Shown here: positions 46,387 to 54,741 of the stretch, in pieces
Position numbering within the stretch: position 1 is the stretch's first letter
Layout: each line of letters begins with the position of its first letter
From: Candidatus Aenigmatarchaeota archaeon
GTDB lineage: Archaea > Aenigmatarchaeota > Aenigmatarchaeia > PWEA01 > JACQIF01
Assembly: GCA_016432325.1 (NCBI GenBank)
Contig: CP066684.1
Coordinates: forward strand, 124,001-188,000
DNA: 64,000 bases
Reading direction: 5' to 3'
Notes under the pieces: model-generated
Told to the model about the DNA's origin: nothing
Database searches by the model: none
The model's input: the letters and a program-made list of their open reading frames with translations, nothing else
Made by a program: the position numbers and the translations under genes

Positions 46387-47199
46387 TCACGAGCCTCTAA
46401 GCGTTCGCCGGCTTTCTTCCAGCTCGTCGTCCACGTCCTTTATTTTGTTGAGAGCGTCGACAGCCTGCGCGGCTGCGGATGCGATATCGCCTCTTTGCAG
46501 AGTCTCCTTGGCTTCTTCGAGGATGCTCTTCGCTTCGTCTATCCTGCCCTGCGCGTCGACTATCGCGTTGTGCATGTCAGGGTCGCGCTCCGTTTCTATT
46601 TTTTCCACGGTCTCTGTCGCCGCGTTTATAATTTGCGTGACGCGTTCCGCGGACTCTTCCAGCGCTTTTTCCATGGCCGGCCGCGTCAGCTTGACGGCTT
46701 GCACGGGATCGTCTTTTTTCAGAGCCTCCACGGCCTTGTTTCCGGCCTCCTCGTCTTTTTTCGTATCAAGCCCGAGAGATTCCTTGAGAGCGGAGGCTGT
46801 TTCCAAAGACGAGATGTTTTCCTTGGCTGCCCCGAACTTGTTGAAGAACATACGGCTGAGCGTAACCGCGGGGAAGAAGCCCAGAGCGATTTCCAGGGTG
46901 TCGCCCACGACAGGTATGAAGCTCAGCGGTATAAGGTTTGCGGCTTCCCACGCCAGAAAGAGACCGACTCCTGTGCCTGATATCTTCTTCTCCTTGTTGA
47001 ATATCATCATCGCCGCAATCCAGTCTCCGATGTCTATTCCGATGAGGCCCAGTCCGAAGACGAAGTTGTCCGCGAACGAGAACAGGCCGTCGACCAGAAA
47101 GTCATAAGCCAGAGTCTCGATGTACCTGCGGAACACGAGGGCCAGCGCCACGAAAAGGACGATGCCTGCGCCAAGAACGATTGTCGCATCCAGTGCCAT
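46387..47199 (-). CDS. Membrane protein with helical cytoplasmic tail, unknown
   Basis: A 270-residue protein: an N-terminal part with about four membrane segments (TIVLGAGIVLFVALALVF, DNFVFGLGLIGIDIGDWIAA, LIPLSFIPVVGDTLEIALGF) and a 150-residue charged, helical C-terminal region (AMEKALEESAERVTQIINAA). No family recognised. It starts 1 bp after the stop of the pilin-like gene at 47201-48091, so the two form one operon. Confidence 0.65.
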   Translation of the reverse strand: MALDATIVLGAGIVLFVALALVFRRYIETLAYDFLVDGLFSFADNFVFGLGLIGIDIGDWIAAMMIFNKEKKISGTGVGLFLAWEAANLIPLSFIPVVGDTLEIALGFFPAVTLSRMFFNKFGAAKENISSLETASALKESLGLDTKKDEEAGNKAVEALKKDDPVQAVKLTRPAMEKALEESAERVTQIINAATETVEKIETERDPDMHNAIVDAQGRIDEAKSILEEAKETLQRGDIASAAAQAVDALNKIKDVDDELEESRRTLRGS

Positions 47200-47200
47200 G

Positions 47201-48091
47201 TTACGGCGCCTCCGGCAGGCGGATTCTTATATAGTCGGTTTCCGTTTTCTCTCCTGCAGCGTCGACCACGATTCCCACGCTTCCTTCCGTGTATTGGCTG
47301 TCAATAAGGAACGCATCCCATTCGTCCGGCTCTTGCGTTCCCTCGGCCCACGCCTTTCCGAAATAGGTGCCGTCGCCTTCCGACGACACTTCAAAGAGAT
47401 ACCATTTCTGCGGGTCCCATTTCCATTCGTACGTGGCACTGCCTTTCTTCACGTCTCCCTTCCAGAACGCGATCTCTGTGGTTGCGGCGTTGCGGTCCGA
47501 CACTCCAAAAGCATATCCTCCGTCATTTTGAAGAAACGCCACCTGCGGCGAGTCGCCCTTCATCTTTGTTGCGAGAATCCATGCGCCTCTTTTCATAATC
47601 GTTCTGTCCAGCGCGAGTCCGGTTCCCATATTCCTGACCACAGCGTTCCCGTTGGATATGTTCAACGTCACGCCTTCTGTTTGCCAATCCGGCTGCTCGT
47701 TAAACTCTTCATTGTAGACGCACAGTTCCGCTTCAGCCGACGTTATTGAAAAAGAGCTGACGCCTTCTATCTTTACACGGCACGGTCCGGGCACAAGTTG
47801 CAGAACGAGTTCCCCTGTCCTGCCGGGCGCTATGGGTTCGGCCTGTTCGTATGCGAACGCGCGGCCGTTGACGAGCAGGCGCACGCTTCCGGGCCTGATT
47901 TCCTCTGTTCCGTCGTTGCGCACCAGGACCGTGCTGTCCCTTACGCTCTGTATGGTAAAGCTGGTCGCCAGCGGGCCTGTCAGGTCCGCCTCGTGCGGCG
48001 CGCCCGCTAGCGCATATGCGGCTATGGCCAATACTACGAGAATGATGACAAACATCGCGGCTATCGAAGTCGTGGGGTTCACGCCTTTCAT
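47201..48091 (-). CDS. Exported protein with pilin-type N-terminus and beta domain
   Basis: A 296-residue protein. The N-terminus KGVNPTTSIAAMFVIILVVL resembles archaeal class III (pilin) signal sequences, with a charged/Gly stretch before a hydrophobic helix, and could be cut by the prepilin peptidase at 27053. After it come an Ig-like or ACP-like region (IRPGSVRLLVNGRAFAYEQ) and a C-terminal jelly-roll/LamG-like part (GAWILATKMKGDSPQVAFLQ, WDPQKWYLFEVSSEGDGTYF). Likely a pilus-associated or surface adhesin protein. A TATA (CTTTTAAGCC) lies 26 bp upstream. Confidence 0.6.
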   Translation of the reverse strand: MKGVNPTTSIAAMFVIILVVLAIAAYALAGAPHEADLTGPLATSFTIQSVRDSTVLVRNDGTEEIRPGSVRLLVNGRAFAYEQAEPIAPGRTGELVLQLVPGPCRVKIEGVSSFSITSAEAELCVYNEEFNEQPDWQTEGVTLNISNGNAVVRNMGTGLALDRTIMKRGAWILATKMKGDSPQVAFLQNDGGYAFGVSDRNAATTEIAFWKGDVKKGSATYEWKWDPQKWYLFEVSSEGDGTYFGKAWAEGTQEPDEWDAFLIDSQYTEGSVGIVVDAAGEKTETDYIRIRLPEAP

Positions 48092-48114
48092 GTGCGTATA
48101 TCGTTCGGGTAGGC

Positions 48115-48852
48115 TTAAAAGGCTTTGTTTTCAAGCATCTCGCGTTCTATATCGTTCAGCTCTGCGGGGATTATCAACACGGCAGGCGTAGGCATGGCCG
48201 TTCGTTTGAGCTCCGCCAGCGTCGCGTAAGATATCACGTCGGTTTCTCCGAAAGACGCGGCCACGGCCTTCCTCGTTTCTCCTATCATGCCTTTTCTCTT
48301 TTCCTTCTCCGCCGCCTCCAGCAGTTCGACGGCTTCCTTCACAGTCATCGGCCTGTCGCCCACGTCGAGAAGACACAGCGTGTGCGCTCCGACGCGCAGG
48401 TTCTCCAGAATGACGTCGTAGAAGCTTAGCGGCGCGAAGCCCTCCTGCGGTCGCGGAAGCGTGCACGTCTTGCCGAACTTGTATATTGAGAGGCCGGTTG
48501 AAGCGACGGCGGATATGACGGACGGCGCATGGATAACGCGCACGTCAACTCCCAGCCTCTTCGCTTCCAGAAACAGCGCGACGTGTGTGGTCGCTACCAG
48601 AGGGTCCCCGGGAACTAGAACGGCCACGTCGCGCGTGCGCGAATCCTCGAGAAGCTTTCCCATTCCCTCTTCCATGTCGCCGCGTTTCAGTTCCGTTATA
48701 GTCTTGCGCAGCCTCTCTTCCAGCGCCTCTTTCCCTTTCCATTTGGACGTGTAGAGCTCTATGCAGATGCGCTCGCACGCTTGCATAGTTTCGAGACCTT
48801 TCAGCGTGATGTCTCGTTCGTCGTGCAGTCCTACTCCTATGAGATAGAGCAT
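48115..48852 (-). CDS. dphB: Diphthine synthase
   Basis: A 245-residue SAM-dependent methyltransferase of the tetrapyrrole methylase fold. Motifs: MLYLIGVGLHDERDITLKG, VLVPGDPLVATTH, VIHAPSVISAVASTGLSIYKFGKT and LCLLDVGDRPMTVKEA. It methylates the modified His of elongation factor 2 on the way to diphthamide. ATG 48852 is set by homology and by the shared TATA at 48875-48886, 27 bp upstream. Confidence 0.92.
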   Translation of the reverse strand: MLYLIGVGLHDERDITLKGLETMQACERICIELYTSKWKGKEALEERLRKTITELKRGDMEEGMGKLLEDSRTRDVAVLVPGDPLVATTHVALFLEAKRLGVDVRVIHAPSVISAVASTGLSIYKFGKTCTLPRPQEGFAPLSFYDVILENLRVGAHTLCLLDVGDRPMTVKEAVELLEAAEKEKRKGMIGETRKAVAASFGETDVISYATLAELKRTAMPTPAVLIIPAELNDIEREMLENKAF

Positions 48853-48874
48853 GGAATCAGGTTCGTGCAACACA

Positions 48875-48886
48875 CTATAAATATAG
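48875..48886. promoter_or_regulatory. Bidirectional TATA box, dphB / membrane gene
   Basis: CTATAAATATAG is centred at 48880.5, 27-28 bp from ATG 48852 (minus) and 24-25 bp from ATG 48905 (plus). This is the clearest example in the window of one near-symmetric TATA driving two leaderless genes. Confidence 0.65.
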
Positions 48887-48904
48887 GGCCGAAACAGTCC
48901 GCAT

Positions 48905-49276
48905 ATGGACTGGACGAAAGCGCTGACGCTCGGCATCGCCGACTACATCATGGTGTTCATGCTTCTGATGGCCGCCGATCTGGCGTACCTGTCCCGAAGC
49001 TCCATGGAGATAGTGGCTGTAGTCCTGAACCTTTTCCTTGTTCTGTTTCTGGCCTACTACTATTTCCGCTGGGTGGGCGTCCGCACGAAAAACGACGGCA
49101 TTTTCCTCGGCGGCTCGTGGGTTGTCGTCGCGTTCGTGCTTGAGGCCGCCCTAGGCGCGACGGGCTTTTCCAGAGGGCCGTTCGTGGGCGACGTCTCCTT
49201 TTGGCTGTACAGTTTCGAACGTCTGGCGCTACCGATGGTTTTCAGCAGCGGGCTGATAGAAATCAAGGGTGCCTAA
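48905..49276 (+). CDS. Membrane protein, unknown function
   Basis: A 123-residue protein with four hydrophobic segments (GIADYIMVFMLLMAADLAYL, VAVVLNLFLVLFLAYYYF, LGGSWVVVAFVLEAALG, LALPMVFSSGLIEI). No family recognised. Leaderless from the shared TATA at 48875. A TrmB-type regulator gene follows after 41 bp with its own promoter. Confidence 0.65.
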   Translation: MDWTKALTLGIADYIMVFMLLMAADLAYLSRSSMEIVAVVLNLFLVLFLAYYYFRWVGVRTKNDGIFLGGSWVVVAFVLEAALGATGFSRGPFVGDVSFWLYSFERLALPMVFSSGLIEIKGA

Positions 49277-49317
49277 CAGTTGTACTATTTATAAAAGTTC
49301 GGGGCTAGGGAAAGCGT

Positions 49318-50220
49318 ATGGACAAATCCAAACCGATGGAGCGAGAAGAGGTTATCGGTGTCAGAAAGGATTTGGAAATGTTGGGTTTGACGATGCATGG
49401 GGCGTCGATAGTGCTGAGTCTTGCAGAGGCGCCAGCTGAGGGAATCACGGCGGCTGAGATATGCGATCTCTCGAGGAGGGCGGGCGCGAATATATTCAGA
49501 ACGAAGGTCTACAGCGAAATAAGCAAACTTGAGGAAAAAGGACTGGTGCTGCAGACAGGGGGGAACGCAGAATACGCGAAGCGATTTTGTCTCGCCCACG
49601 ATTACTCGGAGACAATCGGCATCCTCGCGGGGAGACTCTCGGAACCCGTAGAGACGGCGCGGACGAGACTTCTCGCGTCTTCAAGGCAGATTCAGAACGG
49701 ATACGCGACAGACACTACGGGAGGAATAGGAACCATAACATCGGATAGAGTTATAACGAGAATAAAACACGAAACTCTCGACGGGGCCGAAGAAGAGATA
49801 TTGCTGATGATCGGGCAATCGCCAACATCTTTGTTGGATAGAAGGTCAGGGGACATTGTGAGGAGTAGGGCGCGGAGCATTGGCGTGAAATGTCTCTTGG
49901 CCGAACCCGGTACGATTAAGGACGCCGTTAACAGAAGGAGATGCGGTCTCCTAGAAAAGTCACTGGAAACGGCTGGCGTGGACACCGGATATCACGAACC
50001 GCGGTCCCTTGAAATGATCGTTGCCGATTCGGAGGAAGCTTTGGTGTTCGTATACCCTTCGGGCATGATGGAATCGATGAGCCCGGCAAAGGTTCTGTTC
50101 TCCACAGGAACCGAATTCGCCCGCGATATGCGAGACCTTTTCCTCTCCAAGTTCCCGAAGGCCGGGGTCGCGAAGGAGTCACCACCCATAATACAGCCTC
50201 TCGGCGAGGGAACTGGGTAG
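49318..50220 (+). CDS. TrmB-family transcriptional regulator
   Basis: A 300-residue protein with an N-terminal winged helix-turn-helix (LEMLGLTMHGASIVLSLAEA, RTKVYSEISKLEEKGLVLQ) and a C-terminal PLD-like effector-binding domain (EEEILLMIGQSPTSLLDR, YHEPRSLEMIVADSEEALVF). TrmB proteins sense sugars or metabolites and control transport and metabolism genes; the ligand here is unknown. The TATA CTATTTATAAAAG lies 26 bp upstream. The 3' end overlaps the convergent phosphoesterase gene by 42 bp. Confidence 0.8.
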   Translation: MDKSKPMEREEVIGVRKDLEMLGLTMHGASIVLSLAEAPAEGITAAEICDLSRRAGANIFRTKVYSEISKLEEKGLVLQTGGNAEYAKRFCLAHDYSETIGILAGRLSEPVETARTRLLASSRQIQNGYATDTTGGIGTITSDRVITRIKHETLDGAEEEILLMIGQSPTSLLDRRSGDIVRSRARSIGVKCLLAEPGTIKDAVNRRRCGLLEKSLETAGVDTGYHEPRSLEMIVADSEEALVFVYPSGMMESMSPAKVLFSTGTEFARDMRDLFLSKFPKAGVAKESPPIIQPLGEGTG

Positions 50221-50880
50221 GCCGGCGCGCTTCATCGAATCGACCACCATGTTTATGTTGTACGGGACGCGGTGAAAGTTGAGCTGGCGCGTTTCGGTGT
50301 CGAGGAACACATAGCATGCCCGCGCGTCCTTGTCTCTAGGCGCACCGACAGAGCCGACGTTCACCAGCAGTTTGTCTTCCCACTGGCGCACGAAAGGCAT
50401 GTGCGTGTGGCACGTAAGGATTATGTCCGCGCGCGTGCGCTCGAACATAGTCTGCATCTGCGCGGACGTGACGTTTGCATAGACCTCCCCCGTCTTCAGG
50501 TTTTCCGGAGAGCCGTGCACGAGCAGTACTTCCAGTCCGTCGCTCTTCAGGCCGACGTATTCTTCCATCTTCTCCAAGAAGCGCCTGTTTTCCGGTGTAA
50601 GCGTGCGTGACGTCCATTCGAGAGTCTGGGCGGCCTCGGTATCCATGTTTGCGACGTCGTTTTCAATGATCGCGCGGTCGTGATCGCCTTTGACGGCAAG
50701 CAGTTTCCGCATGCTTCTCAAAATCGTGCAGACATCGTTCGGGTTGGGTCCTATTCCGACGGCGTCCCCTCCGAAGAGGTAGAAGTTAATCGCCGGCCCG
50801 TAGGTGATGTTTGCGTGGTCCATTACGGCGCGGAGCGCGGCGTGGTTGGCGTGGACGTCGGCGAAAGCAATGTATTTCAT
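50179..50880 (-). CDS. Calcineurin-like metallophosphoesterase (YfcE type)
   Basis: A 233-residue protein with the metallophosphoesterase motifs: FADVHANHAALRAV (DxH), FGGDAVGIGPNP (GDxxGxGP), VKGDHDR (GDHD for GNHD), VLLVHGSP and ILTCHTHMPF (GHTH-like, Cys for Gly), then NVGSVGAP. It probably hydrolyses phosphodiesters of nucleotides or phosphoproteins. It overlaps the trmB-like gene by 42 bp tail to tail. Confidence 0.85.
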   Translation of the reverse strand: MKYIAFADVHANHAALRAVMDHANITYGPAINFYLFGGDAVGIGPNPNDVCTILRSMRKLLAVKGDHDRAIIENDVANMDTEAAQTLEWTSRTLTPENRRFLEKMEEYVGLKSDGLEVLLVHGSPENLKTGEVYANVTSAQMQTMFERTRADIILTCHTHMPFVRQWEDKLLVNVGSVGAPRDKDARACYVFLDTETRQLNFHRVPYNINMVVDSMKRAGLPSSLAERLYYGW

Positions 50881-50929
50881 GGTTTAAGTTAAGGAATGCG
50901 GATAAAAATACGTTTAGCGGTGTGATTGT

Positions 50930-51715
50930 ATGGAGCAGCGTGTGAAGATTCCGGGTTCGTATGACGTCGTGGGAGACATAGCAATAATTGAGCTGTCTGA
51001 CGCGGCTATGCCCCAGCGCCGCAAGATAGCGAACGCTCTGATGGAGAGGCACAAGAACATACGCACGGTTCTTCTGAAACTTGCGGGGCGCAAAGGAACG
51101 TACCGCGTGCGCGGTTACGAGCATCTGGCCGGGCAAAGGAAGACGCGTACGACGCACGCGGAGAGCGGTTGCAGGTTCGCCGTGGACGTCGCGCGTGCGT
51201 ATTTTTCCGTGCGCGAAGGCTCCGAACGTTTGCGCATCGCGCGTTACGTTAAAGACAAGGAACGCGTTCTTGTGATGTTCGCCGGCGTCGGCCCGTATGC
51301 CATAATAATAGCCAAGCAGAAGGACGCCGAGGTCTGCGCGATAGAGATGAATCCCGTGGCCTGTTCATCGATGCAGGCGAACGTGAGAACGAACAAGGTC
51401 ATGCACCGCGTCTTCCCGTATTGCGGCGACGTCCGTACGATAGCGCCGAAGCTCGGCCTCTTCGACCGCGTGGTGATGCCTCTTCCGAAAGAGGGCTACA
51501 TGTATCTGGATGTCGCGCTGCGCGTGCTCAAGAAAGGCGGTATCGTCCACTTCTATTCCGTCGAGCCGAAAGAAGACCTGTGGAAGAATCCGTTGGAGCA
51601 GTTGACGCGCGCGGCCCAGAAGGCGACGCGCCGCGTTCACATTCTGGACAAGCACATCGTTCTTCCTTACGCGCCGCGCGTGTACAAGGTGTGTGTGGAC
51701 GCGAGGGTGGACTAA
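50930..51715 (+). CDS. trm5: Trm5-type tRNA (guanine37-N1)-methyltransferase
   Basis: A 261-residue class I methyltransferase. D2 region: KIPGSYDVVGDIAIIEL and VLLKLAGRKGTYRVRGYEHLAG, then TTHAESGCRFAVDVARAYFS. The SAM site is VLVMFAGVGPYAIIIAK with AIEMNP, and the catalytic loop is DRVVMPLPKEGYMYLDVA. It makes m1G37, which prevents frameshifting. The protein is shorter than Trm5 with the D1 domain, matching Trm5 forms that lack it. Leaderless: TATA GATAAAAATACG 25 bp upstream. Confidence 0.88.
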   Translation: MEQRVKIPGSYDVVGDIAIIELSDAAMPQRRKIANALMERHKNIRTVLLKLAGRKGTYRVRGYEHLAGQRKTRTTHAESGCRFAVDVARAYFSVREGSERLRIARYVKDKERVLVMFAGVGPYAIIIAKQKDAEVCAIEMNPVACSSMQANVRTNKVMHRVFPYCGDVRTIAPKLGLFDRVVMPLPKEGYMYLDVALRVLKKGGIVHFYSVEPKEDLWKNPLEQLTRAAQKATRRVHILDKHIVLPYAPRVYKVCVDARVD

Positions 51716-51717
51716 AC

Positions 51718-51726
51718 CTATTTAAG
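51718..51726 (+). promoter_or_regulatory. TATA box for the SRP RNA gene
   Basis: CTATTTAAGG just after the trm5 stop is centred near 51721, about 25 bp before the first base of the 7S RNA terminal helix (51747). Confidence 0.6.
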
Positions 51727-51744
51727 GATAATCGGAGTTCCTTC

Positions 51745-52015
51745 TGTGGGATAGGCCGGGGGAGCTAGGGGTCCCTTGCAAGCGCAAACCCTCTACAGCG
51801 CGGCCGAAAAGCCTGGAGAGGTCCGGTTGTACGGCAGGCCTCAGGAACTGACTGAGAAGTCCTGTCCTTCTGGAGCGCTTCAGGCGCGAACCTGGTCAGG
51901 CCCGGAAGGGAGCAGCCATAAGCGTCTGCAACGCTGTTAGAAGGGTAGCAGGATGGAGAAGGCTTCTGGGACAACCTTCCGTGTGACCAAAGATCCATCC
52001 AGGCGAATCCCATCA
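51745..52015 (+). ncRNA. ffs: Signal recognition particle 7S RNA
   Basis: The universally conserved helix 8 core GGTCAGGCCCGGAAGGGAGC followed by AGCC occurs near 51895, the SRP54-binding site. The 5' end TGGGAT (51747-51752) pairs with the 3' ATCCCA (52007-52012), forming the closing helix 1 of archaeal 7S RNA. The GGGGTCCC-like segments near 51765 fit the Alu-domain loops and the rest fits the long helix 5. Length is about 270 nt, slightly shorter than in many archaea. It partners SRP54 (14440). Confidence 0.88.
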
Positions 52016-52034
52016 ATCTATACGTTGGATTATC

Positions 52035-52565
52035 TTATCGCTTCCTAAGTCGATACGCTGTGTAAATCGTTATCGCCAATCCGGCACCAATACCGGCGGC
52101 GACAAGCCCGCGGGACCACCACTCGTCCGGCAACCCATCGGCCAGCTTGTTCATCAGATCCGGATACCGATCGTGGAAGTCAGTAAGGGCCTGTTTAGAA
52201 CCTTCTATTACCCCGTCCACATCGAAAAGATCGGGCCTTATATACCGTTCAACGCCGTGCACAATAGACTCTGCGAACTCACCGGTCTCGGCGTCCGTCA
52301 GGACTCCGTCGGCCAACTTGCGTTCCACGAGGTCTCCTTCAAACTCTGGCGTATTATAAACCGCAACACGTGCACCGAGATGTGTCAGAGGGCTGTTGCC
52401 TACCACAACGTCCGCAACCCTGATTCTCAAATCATCGTTGACCGCGTCGCCGAGGACGCTTGCGTCGGTAGGAAAGACGGTCGGAGATGCGATGCCACCA
52501 ACCGCTCCGAGTATTGCACCAGAGACGGTCGAATTTCGCAGGGCATTCTTCTCTATTTTGGCCAT
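52035..52565 (-). CDS. Tail-anchored protein, unknown function
   Basis: A 176-residue protein with a weakly hydrophobic N-terminal Gly/Ala stretch (STVSGAILGAVGGIASPTVF), a soluble acidic middle and a C-terminal membrane helix (GLVAAGIGAGLAITIYTAYR) ending RLRKR. This layout is that of a tail-anchored protein. No family recognised. A TATA-like ATTTAAAG lies about 26 bp before ATG 52565. Confidence 0.6.
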   Translation of the reverse strand: MAKIEKNALRNSTVSGAILGAVGGIASPTVFPTDASVLGDAVNDDLRIRVADVVVGNSPLTHLGARVAVYNTPEFEGDLVERKLADGVLTDAETGEFAESIVHGVERYIRPDLFDVDGVIEGSKQALTDFHDRYPDLMNKLADGLPDEWWSRGLVAAGIGAGLAITIYTAYRLRKR

Positions 52566-52661
52566 ACGCACTATAGGAACCGCAATCTTTAAATTCGCAT
52601 TTCGACTTCTCTTGCGCAGATACAACAGTATCCCATTTATTAATCTGGTTCTATACACGGT

Positions 52662-53423
52662 ATGCGTGGTCCAATGAACATCAAATCTTCCGAAGTGCTC
52701 GGCCTTCTCGTGCTCGTGCTGGCCATAGGAATCGCTTCCGGGTACTCGATGGCTCAGCCCCAGTTCGCCCAGCTTGCGCCCTTTCAGGCAGACGGTGCCG
52801 GCACGATCTCAGAGGCCCATACGAGTCTCGTGGCCGTTGACAAGGCGGGACACGGCGTCGTCACAGGACTGGACGTGAAGACCGTTCCAGGCAGCGGACG
52901 CATACTCGTTGACATAGACAGCCTCATATTCTTCGTCGATACGCAGCAGTCGATACAGACGGCGCGCGAAGTCGCAGAGGACTATCTGAACACAAACGTC
53001 ACGGACCGCGACATAGTATACACTATTAAAATAGAAAACAGCAGCATCGTCGGCGGAGAGAGCGCTGGCGGAGCGCTGACCGTTGCGACCATCGCCGCGC
53101 TTACTGGGAAACCTCTCAGAGGCGATACTGTCATGACAGGCACCGTAAACCAGGACGGAACAATCGGCAAGATAGGAGGGTTGGAGGAAAAGGCCAGAGC
53201 GGCGAAAGAGGCCGGCTACTCGGTTCTCCTTGTGCCTGCAGGGCAGGGAGCGCAGACGACTGTCGAGAAGATGAGAACGTGCGAGAGGGTCGGCAGGTCG
53301 ACCGTTTGCACCGTTGCGTTCAAACAGAACAACGTGAGCATCGGGGAAGACATAGGCATCACGGTGGTAGAGGTCGCGAACATACAGGATGTCGTTGACC
53401 ACTTCTTGAGCGAGGGAATATGA
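52662..53423 (+). CDS. Membrane-anchored Lon-like (S16) protease without ATPase domain
   Basis: A 253-residue protein with an N-terminal membrane anchor (LGLLVLVLAIGIASGYSM) and an exported S16 protease domain: VVTGLDVKTVPGSGRILVDI, the Ser nucleophile in VGGESAGGALTVATIAALTG, and the catalytic Lys in GGLEEKARAAKEAG. This resembles archaeal COG1750 secreted serine proteases. TATA CATTTATTA lies 25 bp upstream (leaderless). It overlaps the TraB-like gene by 4 bp, starting a three-gene membrane proteolysis operon. Confidence 0.85.
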   Translation: MRGPMNIKSSEVLGLLVLVLAIGIASGYSMAQPQFAQLAPFQADGAGTISEAHTSLVAVDKAGHGVVTGLDVKTVPGSGRILVDIDSLIFFVDTQQSIQTAREVAEDYLNTNVTDRDIVYTIKIENSSIVGGESAGGALTVATIAALTGKPLRGDTVMTGTVNQDGTIGKIGGLEEKARAAKEAGYSVLLVPAGQGAQTTVEKMRTCERVGRSTVCTVAFKQNNVSIGEDIGITVVEVANIQDVVDHFLSEGI

Positions 53424-54028
53424 TAACCATTGTGGGAACGTCACACGTCTCTCCGGAGAGCGGGAAGGCCGTATCAAAGTCAATGAAGAACAAGGACTGC
53501 GTGTGCGTCGAACTGGACGCCCTGAGATACCACGCGATTACGACGAACGAGAAAAGGCAGCCTCCCGGAATCTTTCTGAAAGTCCTGCACTTCATACAGC
53601 AGCGCCTCGGCAAGGCTACGGGAACGGCTCCCGGGGATGACATGATATCTGCGGTAAAGGCGGGGCAGGAGGCGGGGATACCGGTCTATCTTATAGACCA
53701 GGACTTCCGGGTTACCCTTTCAAAGCTCAGGGGCGTGCCGCTTATGGAAAAACTGGCCGTGTTCGTTCCTATCTTCCTGACGCCCTTGAAGTTCGACCTG
53801 TCCAAGATACCCGAAAAGCGCGTTGTCGATTCGGCGCTTGGCATGTTGCGCAAAACCGCGCCTCGCATGCATAACGTGCTCGTCACCGAAAGAAACGCAT
53901 ACATGGCCGCGCAGATAACGCGCATCGCGCAGAAACACAAGAACGTCCTTGTCGTCGTCGGCGCGGGCCACGCGGCGGGTCTCCAAAAGCTATTAAAGTC
54001 GGCGGGCCTCAGGGTTAGAGTGGTATAA
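53420..54028 (+). CDS. TraB/PrgY-family protein
   Basis: A 202-residue protein with the TraB signature: ITIVGTSHVSPESG at the N-terminus (GTxH), CVELDALRY, DQDFRVTLSKL and VVVGAGHAAGLQKLL (GxxHxxG) at the C-terminus. The family is thought to be metal-dependent proteases related to ChaN/Tiki that act on small exported peptides. The longer archaeal forms carry membrane helices, which are absent here. It overlaps both neighbours by 4 and 1 bp. Confidence 0.82.
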   Translation: MITIVGTSHVSPESGKAVSKSMKNKDCVCVELDALRYHAITTNEKRQPPGIFLKVLHFIQQRLGKATGTAPGDDMISAVKAGQEAGIPVYLIDQDFRVTLSKLRGVPLMEKLAVFVPIFLTPLKFDLSKIPEKRVVDSALGMLRKTAPRMHNVLVTERNAYMAAQITRIAQKHKNVLVVVGAGHAAGLQKLLKSAGLRVRVV

Positions 54029-54615
54029 TGAGTTTTTCCCAAACGGAGATCAGGGACATTGCAGTATCTACCATAGTCCTGGCAATGGCATTTGGTTACG
54101 GTCTGATACAGGAGCTCGGGCCTTATGCAGGGCTTTCCATAGCTTTTGTCGTTGTCGGCATCGGGTTTCTCGCGCACGAGCTGATGCACCGCGCTGCCGC
54201 GCACCGCTTCGGCGCGGTCGCCGAGTATCGCGCCTACCCGTTCGGACTTTTGCTGGCGCTCGTCCTTTCCGTGGCGTCAGGCGGCGGCTTCGTCTTCGCG
54301 GCTCCGGGAGCCGTATACATCTCGCACCACAAAACCGGTCGCTGGCACCGCTCGATGGACGAGAGAATAAGCGTTGAAGAGAGCGGCGTCATCTCTCTCG
54401 CAGGGCCCTTGACGAACATCGCGCTGGCCGTTGCATTCCTGGCGCTCAACGCGCTTGTTCCCTTCTCAATCTTCAAGATAGCCGCGCAGGTTAACGCGTT
54501 CCTGGCGCTGTTCAATCTCCTGCCTTTCCATCCGCTGGACGGCGGGAAGATATTCCTATGGGACAGGAAGGTATGGGCATTCGCGTTTATCGCGGCCGCG
54601 ATAGGGTGGCTCTAA
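54028..54615 (+). CDS. Site-2 protease-like membrane metalloprotease (M50)
   Basis: A 195-residue membrane protein. The active site HExxH is in GFLAHELMHRAAAHRFGAVA and the third ligand in LLPFHPLDGGKIFLW (LDG motif), the M50 pattern. It cuts substrates within the membrane. With the Lon-like and TraB-like genes just upstream it suggests a proteolytic cascade at the membrane. No PDZ domain. Confidence 0.85.
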   Translation: MSFSQTEIRDIAVSTIVLAMAFGYGLIQELGPYAGLSIAFVVVGIGFLAHELMHRAAAHRFGAVAEYRAYPFGLLLALVLSVASGGGFVFAAPGAVYISHHKTGRWHRSMDERISVEESGVISLAGPLTNIALAVAFLALNALVPFSIFKIAAQVNAFLALFNLLPFHPLDGGKIFLWDRKVWAFAFIAAAIGWL

Positions 54616-54645
54616 CTTTATATCGCGCCTCACCCATTTCTTCGC

Positions 54646-54741
54646 ATGAAGTTTACCGCTCAGAGAGCCAAGAGGGACCGGTAAATGCATGAAACTGCGG
54701 TTTCATATTTACTTCGCAGAGATATGGGAGGTGCTCGGTAA
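54646..54741 (+). promoter_or_regulatory. HerA-like gene leader with two in-frame upstream ORFs
   Basis: A TATA (TTTATATCG, about 54617-54625) predicts a start near 54646, where a 12-codon ORF begins (MKFTAQRAKRDR, stop TAA). Directly after its stop, ATG 54685 opens an 18-codon ORF whose TAA touches the HerA-like ATG 54742. All three are in one frame. The 10 bp sequence CGGTAAATGC occurs at both ORF junctions (54679 and 54737). Between them is the perfect hairpin ATGAAAC-TGCG-GTTTCAT (54689-54706), and the SD GGGAGGTG follows. Confidence 0.5.
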
